NCBI RefSeq assembly: GCF_003150835.1
Contig: NZ_CP029479.1
Coordinates: forward strand, 992,001-1,056,000
Direction: 5' to 3'
Origin: Phenylobacterium parvum
GTDB lineage: Bacteria; Pseudomonadota; Alphaproteobacteria; Caulobacterales; Caulobacteraceae
DNA: 64,000 nt
Position 1 is the stretch's first letter. The number at the start of each line of letters is the position of its first letter. Position numbers and translations under genes: made by a program. The notes below the pieces were generated by a model. It made no database searches. It had not been told where the DNA came from and saw only the letters and a program-made list of their open reading frames with translations. Shown piece after piece: positions 47,055 to 55,961 of the stretch.

Positions 47055-47819
47055 TCAGGGGCGGAGACGCGCGCGGGCAGGGCCGCCGTCGATGCGGATG
47101 AGGGCGCCGTTGGTGAAACTGGACGTATCGCTGGCCAGCCAGAGGGCGGCGGGGACCATCTCCTTGGGCAGGCCGACGCGCATGCCGCCCTTCGTCCAGC
47201 CGGGATTGTCGTGGTCCGGCGGGTCGGCCCAGTGCTCGGCCACGTCGGTGGCGAAGGGGCCCACGCAGATGGTGTTGACCCGCACGTTCGGGCTGTAGGC
47301 GGCGGCGAAGCCGGTGGTCAGGACGTTCAGCGCCGCCTTGGCCCCGGCATAGGGCAGGGCGTAGGGCGAGGCCTCCAGGGAGGCGATGCTGGAGATGTTG
47401 ATGATCGAGCCGCCGTCGCCCCGGTGCATCCGGGCCCCGACCAGGGCCGAGAGCCGGAATGGTCCCTTGAAGTTGACCCCGATGACCTTGTCGAAATTGT
47501 CCTCGGTGACCTCCTCCAGGGAGGGATAGAGGGGCGACATGCCGGCGTTGTTGATCAGGACATCGATGCGGCCAAAGCGCTGGTAGACGGCGTCCACCAT
47601 GGGTTCGATCTCGTCCCAGTTGGCCACGTGGCAGCGGTGGGCGAAGGTCTCGACCCCCAGCTTCGCAAGTTCAGCGGCGGTCTCCTCGCAGGCGGGCAGC
47701 TTGCGCGAGACAATGGCGAGGTTGGCGCCCGCCTCGGCGAAGGCCTGGGCCATGGCGCGCCCAAGGCCCCGCGACCCGCCGGTGATCAGCACCACCTTAC
47801 CCTGCAGGTTGAAGTCCAT
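47055..47819 (-). CDS. Short-chain dehydrogenase/reductase (SDR)
   Basis: 254 aa classical SDR. TGGSRGLGRAMAQAF binds the cofactor, NNAGMSPLYPS is the NNAG motif, Ser is in NISSIASLEAS and the catalytic pair in YAGAK. The C-terminus FTNGALIRIDGGPARARLRP is typical. The start MDFNLQGKVVLITGG is standard for FabG-like enzymes. Together with the crotonase 20 nt downstream it could run a hydratase/3-hydroxyacyl-CoA dehydrogenase pair of a beta-oxidation-like route. Confidence 0.93.
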   Translation of the reverse strand: MDFNLQGKVVLITGGSRGLGRAMAQAFAEAGANLAIVSRKLPACEETAAELAKLGVETFAHRCHVANWDEIEPMVDAVYQRFGRIDVLINNAGMSPLYPSLEEVTEDNFDKVIGVNFKGPFRLSALVGARMHRGDGGSIINISSIASLEASPYALPYAGAKAALNVLTTGFAAAYSPNVRVNTICVGPFATDVAEHWADPPDHDNPGWTKGGMRVGLPKEMVPAALWLASDTSSFTNGALIRIDGGPARARLRP

Positions 47820-47893
47820 GCTCCCCGCCTCCCATGTTGTCCTGAAGGGGAAGCAAGGCGACCCCGGGGCCGCCTGTCAATGCTGACCGGGCG

Positions 47894-49507
47894 TCACCCG
47901 GCGGCGGCCGGCTTCACGCAGACCCAGCGGGCGCGGTGGAAGTTCTCGATATTGTCGGTCCAGCCTGTGACCCGGGGTGAGACCAGGGCCCTGCTGACCA
48001 CCTGGAAGACCGGGATCACGCCCTCCTCGTCCAGCATCAACTGCTCGGCCTCAGCCAGGGTCCGGGCTCGCCGGGTGGCGTCGGGTTCGCGGTCGGCCTG
48101 GTCCAGCAGGGCGTCGTACCGGGGATTGGCGTATCCGGAATAGTTCTGCTGGCCAGTGTCTGACCGGAACAGGCCGAGGAAGGTCAGGGGGTCGTTGAAG
48201 TCGGCGTACCAGCTCATCATGCCGATCTGGAAGTCCTTGCGCTTGTAGGCGGAGAAGGCGATCTGGCCTTCGTTCTGGACGGTCGAGACCTTCAGGCCCA
48301 GGGCGGTCCAATCGGCGGCCACGGCCTGTGACAGGAGCAGGTTGTCGGGCGAGTTGCCGACCTTGATTTCCACGGACAGGGGGTCGCCGGGCCCATACCC
48401 GGCCTCGGCCAGCAGTCGCCGCGCCTCCGCCTGTCGGGCGTCGAAGGGCATGTCCGCCCACTTCAGGCGGACGCCGTCTCCATGGCCGGCGGTGGCCGGC
48501 GGCACGAAGCTGTAGGCCGGCTTCTGTCCCGCCCGCATGAGCTTGCCGGTGATGAAGTCGCGGTCCACTCCCATGGACAGGGCGCGCCGGACCCTCAGGT
48601 CCCGGAAGGCGGGCACGCTCACCGTATTCAGGGCGATGTAGGAGGTGGCGAGGGCGGGATAGGTGCGCACATACCCCGGCAGGTTATCGCGCAGCCTCTG
48701 CACCCGGCTGGACTGGAAGTTGGTGTTCAGGTCCAGCTCCCCCCGGGCGACCCGCCGCTCGGCCATGACCGAGTCCGGCGTCGGGAAGTAGTCGATCTGG
48801 TCCACGCAGACCGACCCGGGGTCGAAGAAATCCGGGTTCTTCACGACCCGGATGTGATCGCCCAGCTTCCACTCCACCAGGGTGAAGGCGCCGTTGCCGA
48901 CGAAGTTCTCCGGTCGGGTCCAGGCGTCGCCGTGCGCCGTCACCACATGCGCCGGGACCGGGAAGAAGCTGTGGTGCTTGAGCAGGGCGGGAAGGTAGGG
49001 CGCCGGGTGCTCCAACCGCAGTTCCAGGGTCAGGGGATCCACCGCCCGCACGCCCAGCGTCTCAGGGCCGGCCTTTCCCTCGTTCACCGCCTGGCCGTTC
49101 TCCAGCAGGTAGAGAAGGAAGGCGTAGCTCGAGGCCGTGTTCGGATCGAGGAGCCGACGGAAGGCGAAGACAAAGTCCCCCGATGTGACGGGGCGTCCGT
49201 CTGTCCACTTCGAGGGGCGCAGGCGGAAGGTCCAGGTGAGGCCGTCGGGCGAGGTGGTCCAGCTTTCCGCGAGGGCCGGCGTCGGTGAGGCGTCCGGGCC
49301 GTCGGTGAAGAGACCGGTGTAGAGGTCGCCGATGATGGCGAACTCGTCGACCAGGGAGGCCTTCTGAGGATCGAGCGTCCCGGCCTCGGTGTTGTTTCCC
49401 CACGCCAGGCAGGTCTTTCCAGCCGGGCAGGGCGGGCGGCTGACCTGGGGCTGGCATCCTGCGAGGACGAGGGTGCAGGCCAGGGCGAGGAGAAGGGGAA
49501 GCTTCAC
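47894..49507 (-). CDS. ABC-type peptide solute-binding lipoprotein (SBP family 5)
   Basis: 537 aa from a GTG at 49507. The start KLPLLLALACTLVLAGC is a signal peptide with lipobox. The body is the OppA/DppA-type two-lobed fold: TLDPQKASLVDEFAIIGDLY, AESWTTSPDGLTWTFRLRP, FVGNGAFTLVEWKLGD and RRALSMGVDRDFI. No OppBCDF genes are nearby; it lies directly after the macAB genes in the same orientation (14 nt gap). A Cys pair, PPCPAGKTC, follows the lipobox. It may bind a peptide that MacAB exports or senses, but that is only inferred from position. Confidence 0.9.
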   Translation of the reverse strand: MKLPLLLALACTLVLAGCQPQVSRPPCPAGKTCLAWGNNTEAGTLDPQKASLVDEFAIIGDLYTGLFTDGPDASPTPALAESWTTSPDGLTWTFRLRPSKWTDGRPVTSGDFVFAFRRLLDPNTASSYAFLLYLLENGQAVNEGKAGPETLGVRAVDPLTLELRLEHPAPYLPALLKHHSFFPVPAHVVTAHGDAWTRPENFVGNGAFTLVEWKLGDHIRVVKNPDFFDPGSVCVDQIDYFPTPDSVMAERRVARGELDLNTNFQSSRVQRLRDNLPGYVRTYPALATSYIALNTVSVPAFRDLRVRRALSMGVDRDFITGKLMRAGQKPAYSFVPPATAGHGDGVRLKWADMPFDARQAEARRLLAEAGYGPGDPLSVEIKVGNSPDNLLLSQAVAADWTALGLKVSTVQNEGQIAFSAYKRKDFQIGMMSWYADFNDPLTFLGLFRSDTGQQNYSGYANPRYDALLDQADREPDATRRARTLAEAEQLMLDEEGVIPVFQVVSRALVSPRVTGWTDNIENFHRARWVCVKPAAAG

Positions 49508-49521
49508 GTGCGGTTCCGGGG

Positions 49522-50763
49522 CTACTCGCGCCTCAGGGCCTCGATGGGGTCGAGACGCGCGGCGCGCCAGGCAGGATAGGCGCCGAAGACCAGTCCGACC
49601 AGACTCGAGAAGCCCAGGGCGACGGGAATGGACCATGCGGGCAGGGCGAAGGGCCAATTCGCCACGGCGGAGATGCCGGCCGCGCCGAGGAGGCCGATGG
49701 CCAGGCCGATGAGGCCCCCGACCAGGGACAGGGCCACGGATTCCAGGGCGAACTGGGTGAGGACGTCGCGGCGCCGGGCGCCCAGGGCCATGCGAAGGCC
49801 GATCTCCCGGGTCCGCTCGGTCACGGCCACCAGCATGATGTTCATGATCCCGACCCCGCCCACCACAAGGGAGATCCCGGCGATGGCCGCAAGCAGGACG
49901 GTGAAGGCGCCGATGGCCGCCTTCGAGGCGTCGAGGATGGAGGCCAGGTTCTGGGTCTCGAAGTCGTCGTCCTCGCCCTGAGGGATCCTGTGCTCGGTCC
50001 TGAGGAGGGTGTCGATGTTCTCCTGGACGGCGCTCACGGCTTCCTCGGACTCCGCCTTTACGAAGATGGTCTGGACGCTGTCTGCCTTGATCCGGCGCCC
50101 GATTACCCGAGAGCGCACGCTCTCCAGGGGGGATAGGATCAGGTCGTCCTGGTCGCGGCCGAAGCTGGACTGTCCCTTGGAGCCCAGCACGCCGATCACC
50201 TCGAAGGGCGCGCCGCGGATCCGGATCCGCTTGCCGATGGGGTCGGCCTCGCCCCAAAGCTGGGTGACCACCGTCGGACCCAGCACGGCCACCTTCCGGC
50301 CCTGCCGCGCGTCGCGGTCGTCGAACATCCTGCCCGAAGCGACCGTCAGGTCCCGCGCCTCCAGGTATTCGGGGGAGACCCCGTAGATGGTGGTGCTCCA
50401 GTTGGCGCCGTCCGCCGTGACCTGGGCCATGCCGCCGACCGAGGGCGCCACCGCCACGGCGCCATCTACCTGGCGGCGGATGGCCTCGGCATCGCCATCG
50501 GTGAGGCCCTCTCCGGCCCCCGCCCCGCCCATCACCCCGCCCGAGTTCCTTGGCTGCTTGGGGCTCACGATGATGAGGTTGGAACCCAGGCCGGAGATGG
50601 TGTCCGTGACCTGCCGCTGCGCGCCCATGCCGATGGAGGTCATCATGACCACGGAGGCGACCCCGATGACGACGCCCAGCGAGGTCAGGCCCGAACGCAG
50701 GGGGTGGGCGATGATCGCCCCGGTCGCGAACCGAATGATCTCTGCCGGTGAGACGCCGCTCAT
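49522..50763 (-). CDS. macB: MacB-type ABC transporter permease
   Basis: 413 aa with the MacB/FtsX topology. One N-terminal helix (SGLTSLGVVIGVASVVMMTS) is followed by a large periplasmic domain (about 45-280) and three C-terminal helices. The SIGMGAQRQVTDTISGLGSN segment is typical of MacB permeases. Such pumps use ATP to push periplasmic substrates through an outer-membrane channel. The periplasmic domain contains a Gly-rich insert (GGVMGGAGAGEG). Its ATG overlaps the ATPase stop by 4 nt (ATGA). Substrate unknown. Confidence 0.93.
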   Translation of the reverse strand: MSGVSPAEIIRFATGAIIAHPLRSGLTSLGVVIGVASVVMMTSIGMGAQRQVTDTISGLGSNLIIVSPKQPRNSGGVMGGAGAGEGLTDGDAEAIRRQVDGAVAVAPSVGGMAQVTADGANWSTTIYGVSPEYLEARDLTVASGRMFDDRDARQGRKVAVLGPTVVTQLWGEADPIGKRIRIRGAPFEVIGVLGSKGQSSFGRDQDDLILSPLESVRSRVIGRRIKADSVQTIFVKAESEEAVSAVQENIDTLLRTEHRIPQGEDDDFETQNLASILDASKAAIGAFTVLLAAIAGISLVVGGVGIMNIMLVAVTERTREIGLRMALGARRRDVLTQFALESVALSLVGGLIGLAIGLLGAAGISAVANWPFALPAWSIPVALGFSSLVGLVFGAYPAWRAARLDPIEALRRE

Positions 50764-51434
50764 GACCGTTCATCCTCGGTCACGCGCCCGTCGCGGAAGG
50801 CGATCCTGCGGCGGGCGGCGTTGGCGACGCCCCGGTCATGGGTGACCAGCACGATGGTCAGGCCCTCGGTGTTGAGCTTCTGGAAGAGGGACAGGACCTC
50901 CACGCCGGTGGCGCTGTCCAGGGCGCCCGTAGGCTCGTCAGCGAGGAGAAGGTCAGGGCGGTTGGCCAGCGAACGGGCGATGGCCACCCTCTGTTGCTGC
51001 CCGCCAGACAGCTGGTTGGGCCGGTGACCCATGCGCGAGCCCAGGCCGACCCGCTCAAGCAGCTCTGCGGCGCGCTCCCGCCGGATACGCGGCGGCTGGC
51101 CGCCATAGATCATCGGCAACTCGACATTCTGCAGGGCCGAGAGCCGGGGCAGGAGCTGGAAGGACTGGAAGACGAAGCCGATCCGCCGGTTACGGAAGTC
51201 GGCCAGCTGATCGTCGGAGAACCGGGCGACTTCCTCGCCCTCGAAGCGATACCGCCCGCCGCTGGGACGGTCGAGGCCACCCAGCAGGTTCATCAGGGTC
51301 GACTTGCCCGAGCCTGACGGTCCGATGATCGCGATGCTTTCTCCCCGCGCGATCGTCAGGCTGACCGAGTCGAGGGCCGTGACGGTTTCCTCTCCCATGA
51401 CATAGGTCTTGGTCAGATCCTCGATCTGGATCAT
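50760..51434 (-). CDS. macB: MacB-type ABC transporter ATPase
   Basis: 224 aa. Walker A GPSGSGKST, Q loop in FVFQSFQLLPRL, signature LSGGQQQR, Walker B LLLADEPTGALDS and switch His VTHDRG are all intact. The LolD/MacB subgroup is clear. A start at 51434 is chosen because GCGAGG lies 5 nt before it; an ATG 5 codons upstream (51449) lacks a ribosome site. Here the ATPase and permease are separate genes, whereas E. coli MacB is a single chain. Coupled by overlap to the permease gene. Confidence 0.94.
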   Translation of the reverse strand: MIQIEDLTKTYVMGEETVTALDSVSLTIARGESIAIIGPSGSGKSTLMNLLGGLDRPSGGRYRFEGEEVARFSDDQLADFRNRRIGFVFQSFQLLPRLSALQNVELPMIYGGQPPRIRRERAAELLERVGLGSRMGHRPNQLSGGQQQRVAIARSLANRPDLLLADEPTGALDSATGVEVLSLFQKLNTEGLTIVLVTHDRGVANAARRRIAFRDGRVTEDERS

Positions 51435-51455
51435 CGCCGCCTCGCCCATGACCGG

Positions 51456-52937
51456 TCAGTCCGCGCCGACGCGCATCTTGGGCTTGGGGCCTCCGCCCAC
51501 GATCAGGGTCTCGCCGGCCTTCAGGGGGCCGCGCACCTCCGTCATGGCGCCGTCGGTCGGCCCGACCTGGACAACCACCGGCTGGGGCCCATCCGGCGTC
51601 TGGCGGTAGACCGAGCCGGCGATGAAGCCCGCCGGGTCCGGGCCGAGTTCGAAGGCCAGGGGACGGAGCACCTTCAGGCGCGTCTTCTGACGCTCATCAA
51701 GGCGGGCCTCCAATTGGGAGAGGCTCTTGTTGACCACCTCAGCCACCGCTTTGCGGCCCGCCTCACCGCCCGGTGCGGCGGCGGCCGTAGCCTGGACGCG
51801 GAGCTCGGTCTGGATGTCCGCCCAGGCCTTCTTTTGCCGGGGGTCGAGCCCAAGCTGGCCGACCACCTTCTGTACCGCGACAGAGCCCGGGAATGCCGGG
51901 CCGAAGTCGCTGCGGGTCGGCGTTCCCGGCGGTCCCCGGGGCGCGGCCTGAACCTGGGGCGGCGGCGTCCAGCGCAGGGCGGCGACCGGAACCTTGAGTA
52001 CGCCCTCGCGGCGCTGGATCACGATATCGGCGTTGGCCGTCATGCCGGGCAAAAGCTTTCCGCCCGTGTTCGCGGCCTCCGCCATGACTGTGTAGGCGAC
52101 CACGTTCTGTTCGGTGACGGGCTGCTTGCGGACCTGGGTGACGATGCCCTCGAAGACCTGGTCCGGATAGGCGTCCACCGAGAAGGTCACGGCCTGGCCT
52201 TCCTTCACGCCGCCGATGTCGGCTTCGTCCACCGAGATCTTCACCTTCACGCGGTCGAAGTCCCGGGCGATGCGGAAGAGGACCGGGGCCTGAAAGCTGG
52301 CCGCGACGGTCTGTCCGGGCTCGATGGCGCGAAGTACCACGATCCCGTCGATCGGCGCGATGATACGGGTGCGCGACAGGTCCACCTCGGTGGTCCTCAG
52401 GCTGGCGCGGCTCTGCTGGACCCGCGCCTTGGCGGCCTCGAGGGCGGCGGCGCTGGTCCGGGCCTGTGCCTCCACGGCCTCCAGGGCGGCCTGGGAGAGG
52501 TAGCCCTGGGCGGCGAGCGACTTGCGTCGAGAGAGTTCCTGGCGGGCCTGCTGGGCCTGGGCCTCAGCCTGGCGGACAGCGGCCTCGCCAGCGGCGACAT
52601 CCGCCTGTCCGAGGCGGAGGCGGGACTCGTAGGTCTGGGGATCCAGTTCCGCCAGCACCTGCCCGGCCTTCACCCGGTCATTGAAGTCCGCCGTGATGGA
52701 CTTGATCTGGCCTGAGATCTGCGAGCCGACCTCCACCGTGACGAGGGCCTCGATCACGCCTGAGGCCGATACGGTCTGCACCAGGGCCCCGGACTCCACC
52801 TGGGCGGTCCGGTAGGGCGGGGCCTCCGGCTCGGAACGGCAGCTTCGCAGGCCTGCGCCGGCCAGCGCCAGCACGGCGAGACCGCCAAGAACGTAGAGGG
52901 CGCGCCGGCGCCAGTTCGGTCGGGCGGCTGAAGTCAT
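51456..52937 (-). CDS. macA: MacA-type periplasmic adaptor with an LTxxQ-like insert
   Basis: 493 aa membrane-fusion protein. An N-terminal anchor helix (residues 12-30) is followed by a lipoyl half (VEVGSQISGQIKSITADFND), a helical hairpin (about 105-190), the second lipoyl half (RIIAPIDGIVVLRAIEPGQT) and a beta-barrel (230-320). Residues about 330-435 are an extra Pro-rich then helical segment with LDPRQ (364-368) and LDERQ (413-417), reminiscent of Spy/CpxP LTxxQ repeats, before the membrane-proximal strands resume at FIAGSVYRQTPDGPQPV. The adaptor links the MacB pump to an outer-membrane channel, which is not encoded here. First gene of the operon. Confidence 0.93.
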   Translation of the reverse strand: MTSAARPNWRRRALYVLGGLAVLALAGAGLRSCRSEPEAPPYRTAQVESGALVQTVSASGVIEALVTVEVGSQISGQIKSITADFNDRVKAGQVLAELDPQTYESRLRLGQADVAAGEAAVRQAEAQAQQARQELSRRKSLAAQGYLSQAALEAVEAQARTSAAALEAAKARVQQSRASLRTTEVDLSRTRIIAPIDGIVVLRAIEPGQTVAASFQAPVLFRIARDFDRVKVKISVDEADIGGVKEGQAVTFSVDAYPDQVFEGIVTQVRKQPVTEQNVVAYTVMAEAANTGGKLLPGMTANADIVIQRREGVLKVPVAALRWTPPPQVQAAPRGPPGTPTRSDFGPAFPGSVAVQKVVGQLGLDPRQKKAWADIQTELRVQATAAAAPGGEAGRKAVAEVVNKSLSQLEARLDERQKTRLKVLRPLAFELGPDPAGFIAGSVYRQTPDGPQPVVVQVGPTDGAMTEVRGPLKAGETLIVGGGPKPKMRVGAD

Positions 52938-52977
52938 GGCGCTGTGTCCCCGGTCGGTCGTTCCGACGATATGGGCC

Positions 52978-53757
52978 TCATCCCGAGGCTTGGGAAGGGC
53001 CTGCCTCCGCCAGGAGGGCGCGGCGCTCCTCAGGCGCCAGGAACCGCCAGCGCCCCTCTGGAAGTCCGTCGAGGGCCAGGGGGCCGATCCGCGTCCGATG
53101 AAGGTCGATCACCCTGAGGCCGACGAGTTCGCACATCCGGCGGATTTGTCGGTTCCGGCCCTCCGACAGGACGAAGCGGAGCCGGTCCTCGCCCTTCCGG
53201 AAGACCCCGGCGGGCTTGAGGGCCCGGCCGTCCAGGGACAGGCCATGCCTCAGGCGCGCGATGCGGTCCGGGGTCAGGGCGCCGGCCACCCGCACCTGGT
53301 ACTCCTTGGTCAGGGGCGAGTCCGGCGAGATGATGGCCCGCGCCACGACCCCATCCGAGGTCAGGACCAGGAGGCCGCGGGAATCCCGGTCCAGCCGGCC
53401 AGCGGGCGGCAGGCTCAGGGCCGCCGGTGGCGGCGGTTCCCCGGCGAAGGCGCAGGCAGCCGTCAACAGGCTGCGCGCCTCTTCCTGGCCGGGGGCGGGG
53501 TGAGCGCTGACCAGGCCCACCGGCTTGTTCACCAGCACAGTGACCGGGCCCTCGCCGGGGGCGGCCTCGTCGATCACCTCAAGGGTCTGGCCGGGCAGGA
53601 TCTTGCGCCCGGGGTCGGCCACAGTCTCGCCCTCGATCCGGACGCGGCCTGCAGCAATCAGGGCCTCGGCCTCACGACGCGAGCAGACGCCCTGGTGCGC
53701 CAGCCAGCGGTTCACCCGTTCGGGCGCATCGCCGCCAAACCTTCCGGACCAGGACAT
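52978..53757 (-). CDS. Pseudouridine synthase, RsuA/RluB/RluF family
   Basis: 259 aa. The N-terminal S4 RNA-binding domain (about 12-65: ERVNRWLAHQGVCSRREAEA) is followed by the synthase domain with the catalytic Asp123 in AGRLDRDSRGLLVLTSDG, and GRNRQIRRMCELVGLRVIDL. VNKPVGLVSA is closer to the RluF/RluB group, which modifies 23S rRNA, than to RsuA. It lies 40 nt from the macA start on the same strand, with no functional link evident. Confidence 0.93.
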   Translation of the reverse strand: MSWSGRFGGDAPERVNRWLAHQGVCSRREAEALIAAGRVRIEGETVADPGRKILPGQTLEVIDEAAPGEGPVTVLVNKPVGLVSAHPAPGQEEARSLLTAACAFAGEPPPPAALSLPPAGRLDRDSRGLLVLTSDGVVARAIISPDSPLTKEYQVRVAGALTPDRIARLRHGLSLDGRALKPAGVFRKGEDRLRFVLSEGRNRQIRRMCELVGLRVIDLHRTRIGPLALDGLPEGRWRFLAPEERRALLAEAGPSQASG

Positions 53758-53782
53758 GTCGGCAGTTTTCCTCCGCGGGCGG

Positions 53783-53811
53783 CCTTCCGGTTCCCCGAGT
53801 AGACCGGAAGG
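53783..53811 (-). terminator. Hairpin downstream of the methyltransferase gene
   Basis: CCTTCCGGT (53783-53791) and ACCGGAAGG (53803-53811) form a 9-bp stem with an 11-nt loop, 65 nt past the methyltransferase stop. There is no T run, so termination strength is doubtful. Confidence 0.35.
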
Positions 53812-53875
53812 TCGGGGCCCGGCCAGACCTCCCGAGAAAAAGGGTCGAGAGGAGATCGATCAGCCTGGCGGGGTT

Positions 53876-54610
53876 TCAGTCCCGCGGACGGGTCCCGAGA
53901 AAGAAGAACCTGGGCGTCCGGTCCTCATCTGTGCGTTCCTGGACGGTCTCGACGGCGAAGCCTTCCTCCGCCAGCCAAAGCTCCCAATCCTTCCTGGCGA
54001 AGACCCCGACCCGATGGCTCTCGGCCATCGAGGACATCCGTCCATCAGCCTCGCGAAGCAGGAAGGCGTAATGGACCATGGCCGTTCCGTCGGTCTCAAG
54101 TTCGCCGACCCAATCCATCGCTCGCGCCGACCGGCCGTCGGGGGAGTCCCCGCCGAAGGCGTCGGCCTCTCCGGGCTCGAAGGTTTCCAGCACATCGTCG
54201 GGAATGAAGAGGGCAAGGCCGCCGGGCTTCAGGTGTCGATAGGCGGTGGCGAAGGCCGCCCGCAGATCGGCCTCAGTGGTCATGTACGCGATGGCGTCAT
54301 GCGCCAGGACGAGGTCGAATCGGCGATCGAGGTCCAGGGTCCGCATGTCGGCGGCCAGATGCCCGCACTCGGGGTTGAGCCGACGGGAGACCTCCAGCAT
54401 GTCCGGGCTGAGATCGGTCAGCAAACAGTCGAGGCCCGCCTTGAGATGGAAGGCCACATGCCCGCCGCCACTGCCAAGCTCCAGAAGGCTGCGCGCAGCC
54501 GGGCGAGCCTCGTGGAGGACCCGGCGGATCTCTGCGCCTTCACTGGCATATTCCTCCAGCGGGGAGATTACCGGCCACCATTCCGCGATCCGGCCGTAGA
54601 AGATGTCCAT
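53876..54610 (-). CDS. SAM-dependent methyltransferase
   Basis: 244 aa, class I Rossmann fold. Motif I LLELGSGGGHVAFHL, the acidic loop LLTDLSPDMLEVSRRL, motif IV DLVLAHDAIAYMTTEADL and the KPGGLALFIPDD strand are visible. The C-terminal part is a beta-sheet/helix substrate domain without known signature. The start at 54610 has GGGAGGG just before it; an ATG six codons upstream lacks one. Substrate unknown. It is followed 5' by tRNA-Asn on the same strand 50 nt upstream, so it may receive read-through from the tRNA promoter. Confidence 0.9.
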   Translation of the reverse strand: MDIFYGRIAEWWPVISPLEEYASEGAEIRRVLHEARPAARSLLELGSGGGHVAFHLKAGLDCLLTDLSPDMLEVSRRLNPECGHLAADMRTLDLDRRFDLVLAHDAIAYMTTEADLRAAFATAYRHLKPGGLALFIPDDVLETFEPGEADAFGGDSPDGRSARAMDWVGELETDGTAMVHYAFLLREADGRMSSMAESHRVGVFARKDWELWLAEEGFAVETVQERTDEDRTPRFFFLGTRPRD

Positions 54611-54660
54611 GATCCCTCCCGCCCACATCCGGCGGATGACACTGAGAGGCTGGGAAAGGA

Positions 54661-54736
54661 TGGCTCCCCGAGCAGGACTCGAACCTGCGACAAGTCGGTT
54701 AACAGCCGACTGCTCTACCAGCTGAGCTATCGGGGA
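54661..54736 (-). tRNA. tRNA-Asn (GTT)
   Basis: 76 nt with encoded CCA. Acceptor TCCCCGA/TCGGGGA with G73, D arm TAGCTCAGCTGGTAGAGC, anticodon loop CTGTTAA (GTT) and T arm CAGGTTCGAGTCCTG are all regular. The presence of this tRNA together with gatCAB leaves open whether Asn-tRNA is made by transamidation in this organism. Confidence 0.98.
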
Positions 54737-54756
54737 TCACCTGGAAGGACCGGGGC

Positions 54757-54783
54757 TATAGACCGCGCCGCCCAGCCGCGCAA
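54757..54783 (-). promoter_or_regulatory. Probable promoter of tRNA-Asn
   Basis: On the minus strand TTGCGCG (54783-54777), a 14-nt spacer and TCTATAGC (starting 54762). This predicts a transcription start about 15 nt before the tRNA. The same TTGCGC box precedes tRNA-Ser, which supports a shared housekeeping promoter type. Confidence 0.45.
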
Positions 54784-54831
54784 GCGGGTCTGCAACCCCC
54801 GCTGCGCAAGCCGGTCCGTGGCCCCGGCGCC

Positions 54832-55872
54832 TCAGTAGCCGGCGGCCTTGCCGTTCGGCTGGCCGTCGACGATCTGGTCCAGGTATTCCGACAGGCCGTA
54901 GCCGACCAGGTCGCCGCACCGATACTCGGTCATGCCCTCGGTGATGCGGGTCTGCAGCTCCACGCCGTCCGGCGTCGTCCGCCGGTTGCGGAGGGGAATC
55001 AACGACATCACCCGGCCGGTCACGGAATAGGCCATTCCGCCCTCGGTCTTCACCTCTGCGCGGAGATGGGTCTGGTAGCCGTGCGCGTCCCAGTCGCTTT
55101 CGATCCGGCACTCGGTGATCAGGTCGTAGATCCCGTCGCGGAAGACCATTCCGCCCTGCCGGGCGCCGCCCTTCCCGTCGCCGATGACCGAAAGCATCAT
55201 GCCGAAGTCGCGGCCGAAGTTCATCGGGCACCAGCGGTACCAGTCGATGGCCTGCCAGTGCCTCGGCCCCCAGGACTTGTCCCTCAGGCCGTGGCCGTTG
55301 ATCTCGAAGACCTCATCGCCGACGGTGAATCGGCCCTTGGCCCCGCAGTGCTGCTCGTAGTGGGCCTTGGCGAAGGACTTCTCGGGGTCAATCTCGATCG
55401 GCGTCCCGTCCTCGCGAACGGTCTCGCCGCCGTACATGGGCGAGACACCCTCGTAGTCGAGCTCCACCGTACAGGGCACCGAGGGATTCTCTCGGAAGGC
55501 GCGCTTGGGATCGGCCATCTCATGGGGGCGGGCCAGCAGCAGGGCCTTGCCGGAATAGGTCACCCGCAGGCGCTTGAAGGGCTCGACCACCTCGACCTTC
55601 AGGCCGCCGGCGTTCATCTCGGTGTTCCCCTCTATGGTCGGCCGCCCGAACATGAAGGCCACCCGGCCGTCCGGCAGGTAGAGGCAGACGGTCATCTCGG
55701 CATAGTGCTCGTTGGGGCGGTTGCCGATCCGGAACCAGCCCCCGGCCTTCTGGGCCGGATCGAACACGTTGAAGTACATGCTTTCGTTGTAGTTCTTGAA
55801 GGTCCCCGGATCGTGCGGGAACTCGTCCTGCGGCTCCAGGCGGGTCTTGTAGCCGGCTGCGGCCCTGGCCAT
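54832..55872 (-). CDS. Uncharacterised 346-aa protein
   Basis: Soluble protein with no signal peptide and many aromatic residues. It appears to have two beta-rich halves: residues about 20-150 (NYNESMYFNVFDPAQKAGGW, PNEHYAEMTVCLYLPDG) and 190-310 (GHGLRDKSWGPRHWQAIDWY, then MMLSVIGDGKGGARQGG). The DKSWGPRHW block with Trp/His/Arg looks like a lipid- or steroid-binding lipocalin-like (AttH/CrtC-type) fold, as in uncharacterised proteins of lipid- and steroid-degrading bacteria. I cannot name a family with confidence. It is probably transcribed alone; its 5' region contains a terminator-like hairpin on the same strand. Confidence 0.8.
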   Translation of the reverse strand: MARAAAGYKTRLEPQDEFPHDPGTFKNYNESMYFNVFDPAQKAGGWFRIGNRPNEHYAEMTVCLYLPDGRVAFMFGRPTIEGNTEMNAGGLKVEVVEPFKRLRVTYSGKALLLARPHEMADPKRAFRENPSVPCTVELDYEGVSPMYGGETVREDGTPIEIDPEKSFAKAHYEQHCGAKGRFTVGDEVFEINGHGLRDKSWGPRHWQAIDWYRWCPMNFGRDFGMMLSVIGDGKGGARQGGMVFRDGIYDLITECRIESDWDAHGYQTHLRAEVKTEGGMAYSVTGRVMSLIPLRNRRTTPDGVELQTRITEGMTEYRCGDLVGYGLSEYLDQIVDGQPNGKAAGY

Positions 55873-55941
55873 GCGCTGTCCTCCCTAGGTTTGGAGGCAC
55901 TACACCACTGGGGCGCGGACCCGCCAAGGCCCGAAAAAGGA

Positions 55942-55961
55942 CGCCCGGCCGAAGCCGGGCG
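55942..55961 (-). terminator. Intrinsic terminator, minus strand
   Basis: On the minus strand CGCCCGGC-TTCG-GCCGGGCG, an 8-bp GC stem with a stable TTCG loop, is followed by TCCTTTTTC. It is the best Rho-independent terminator in the window. It points toward the 54832-55872 gene from between two divergent genes, so it could end a leader or small RNA; see findings. Confidence 0.6.

Noticed and set aside
49508..50773. Apparent 959-aa fusion of the solute-binding protein with upstream sequence
   Set aside because: The upstream part is an out-of-frame reading of the MacB permease gene. The lipoprotein signal peptide starts at the GTG at 49507.
54661..54736. tRNA-Asn as an integration site
   Set aside because: No repeat of its 3' end was found in the flanking sequence and no integrase or foreign-looking genes follow.
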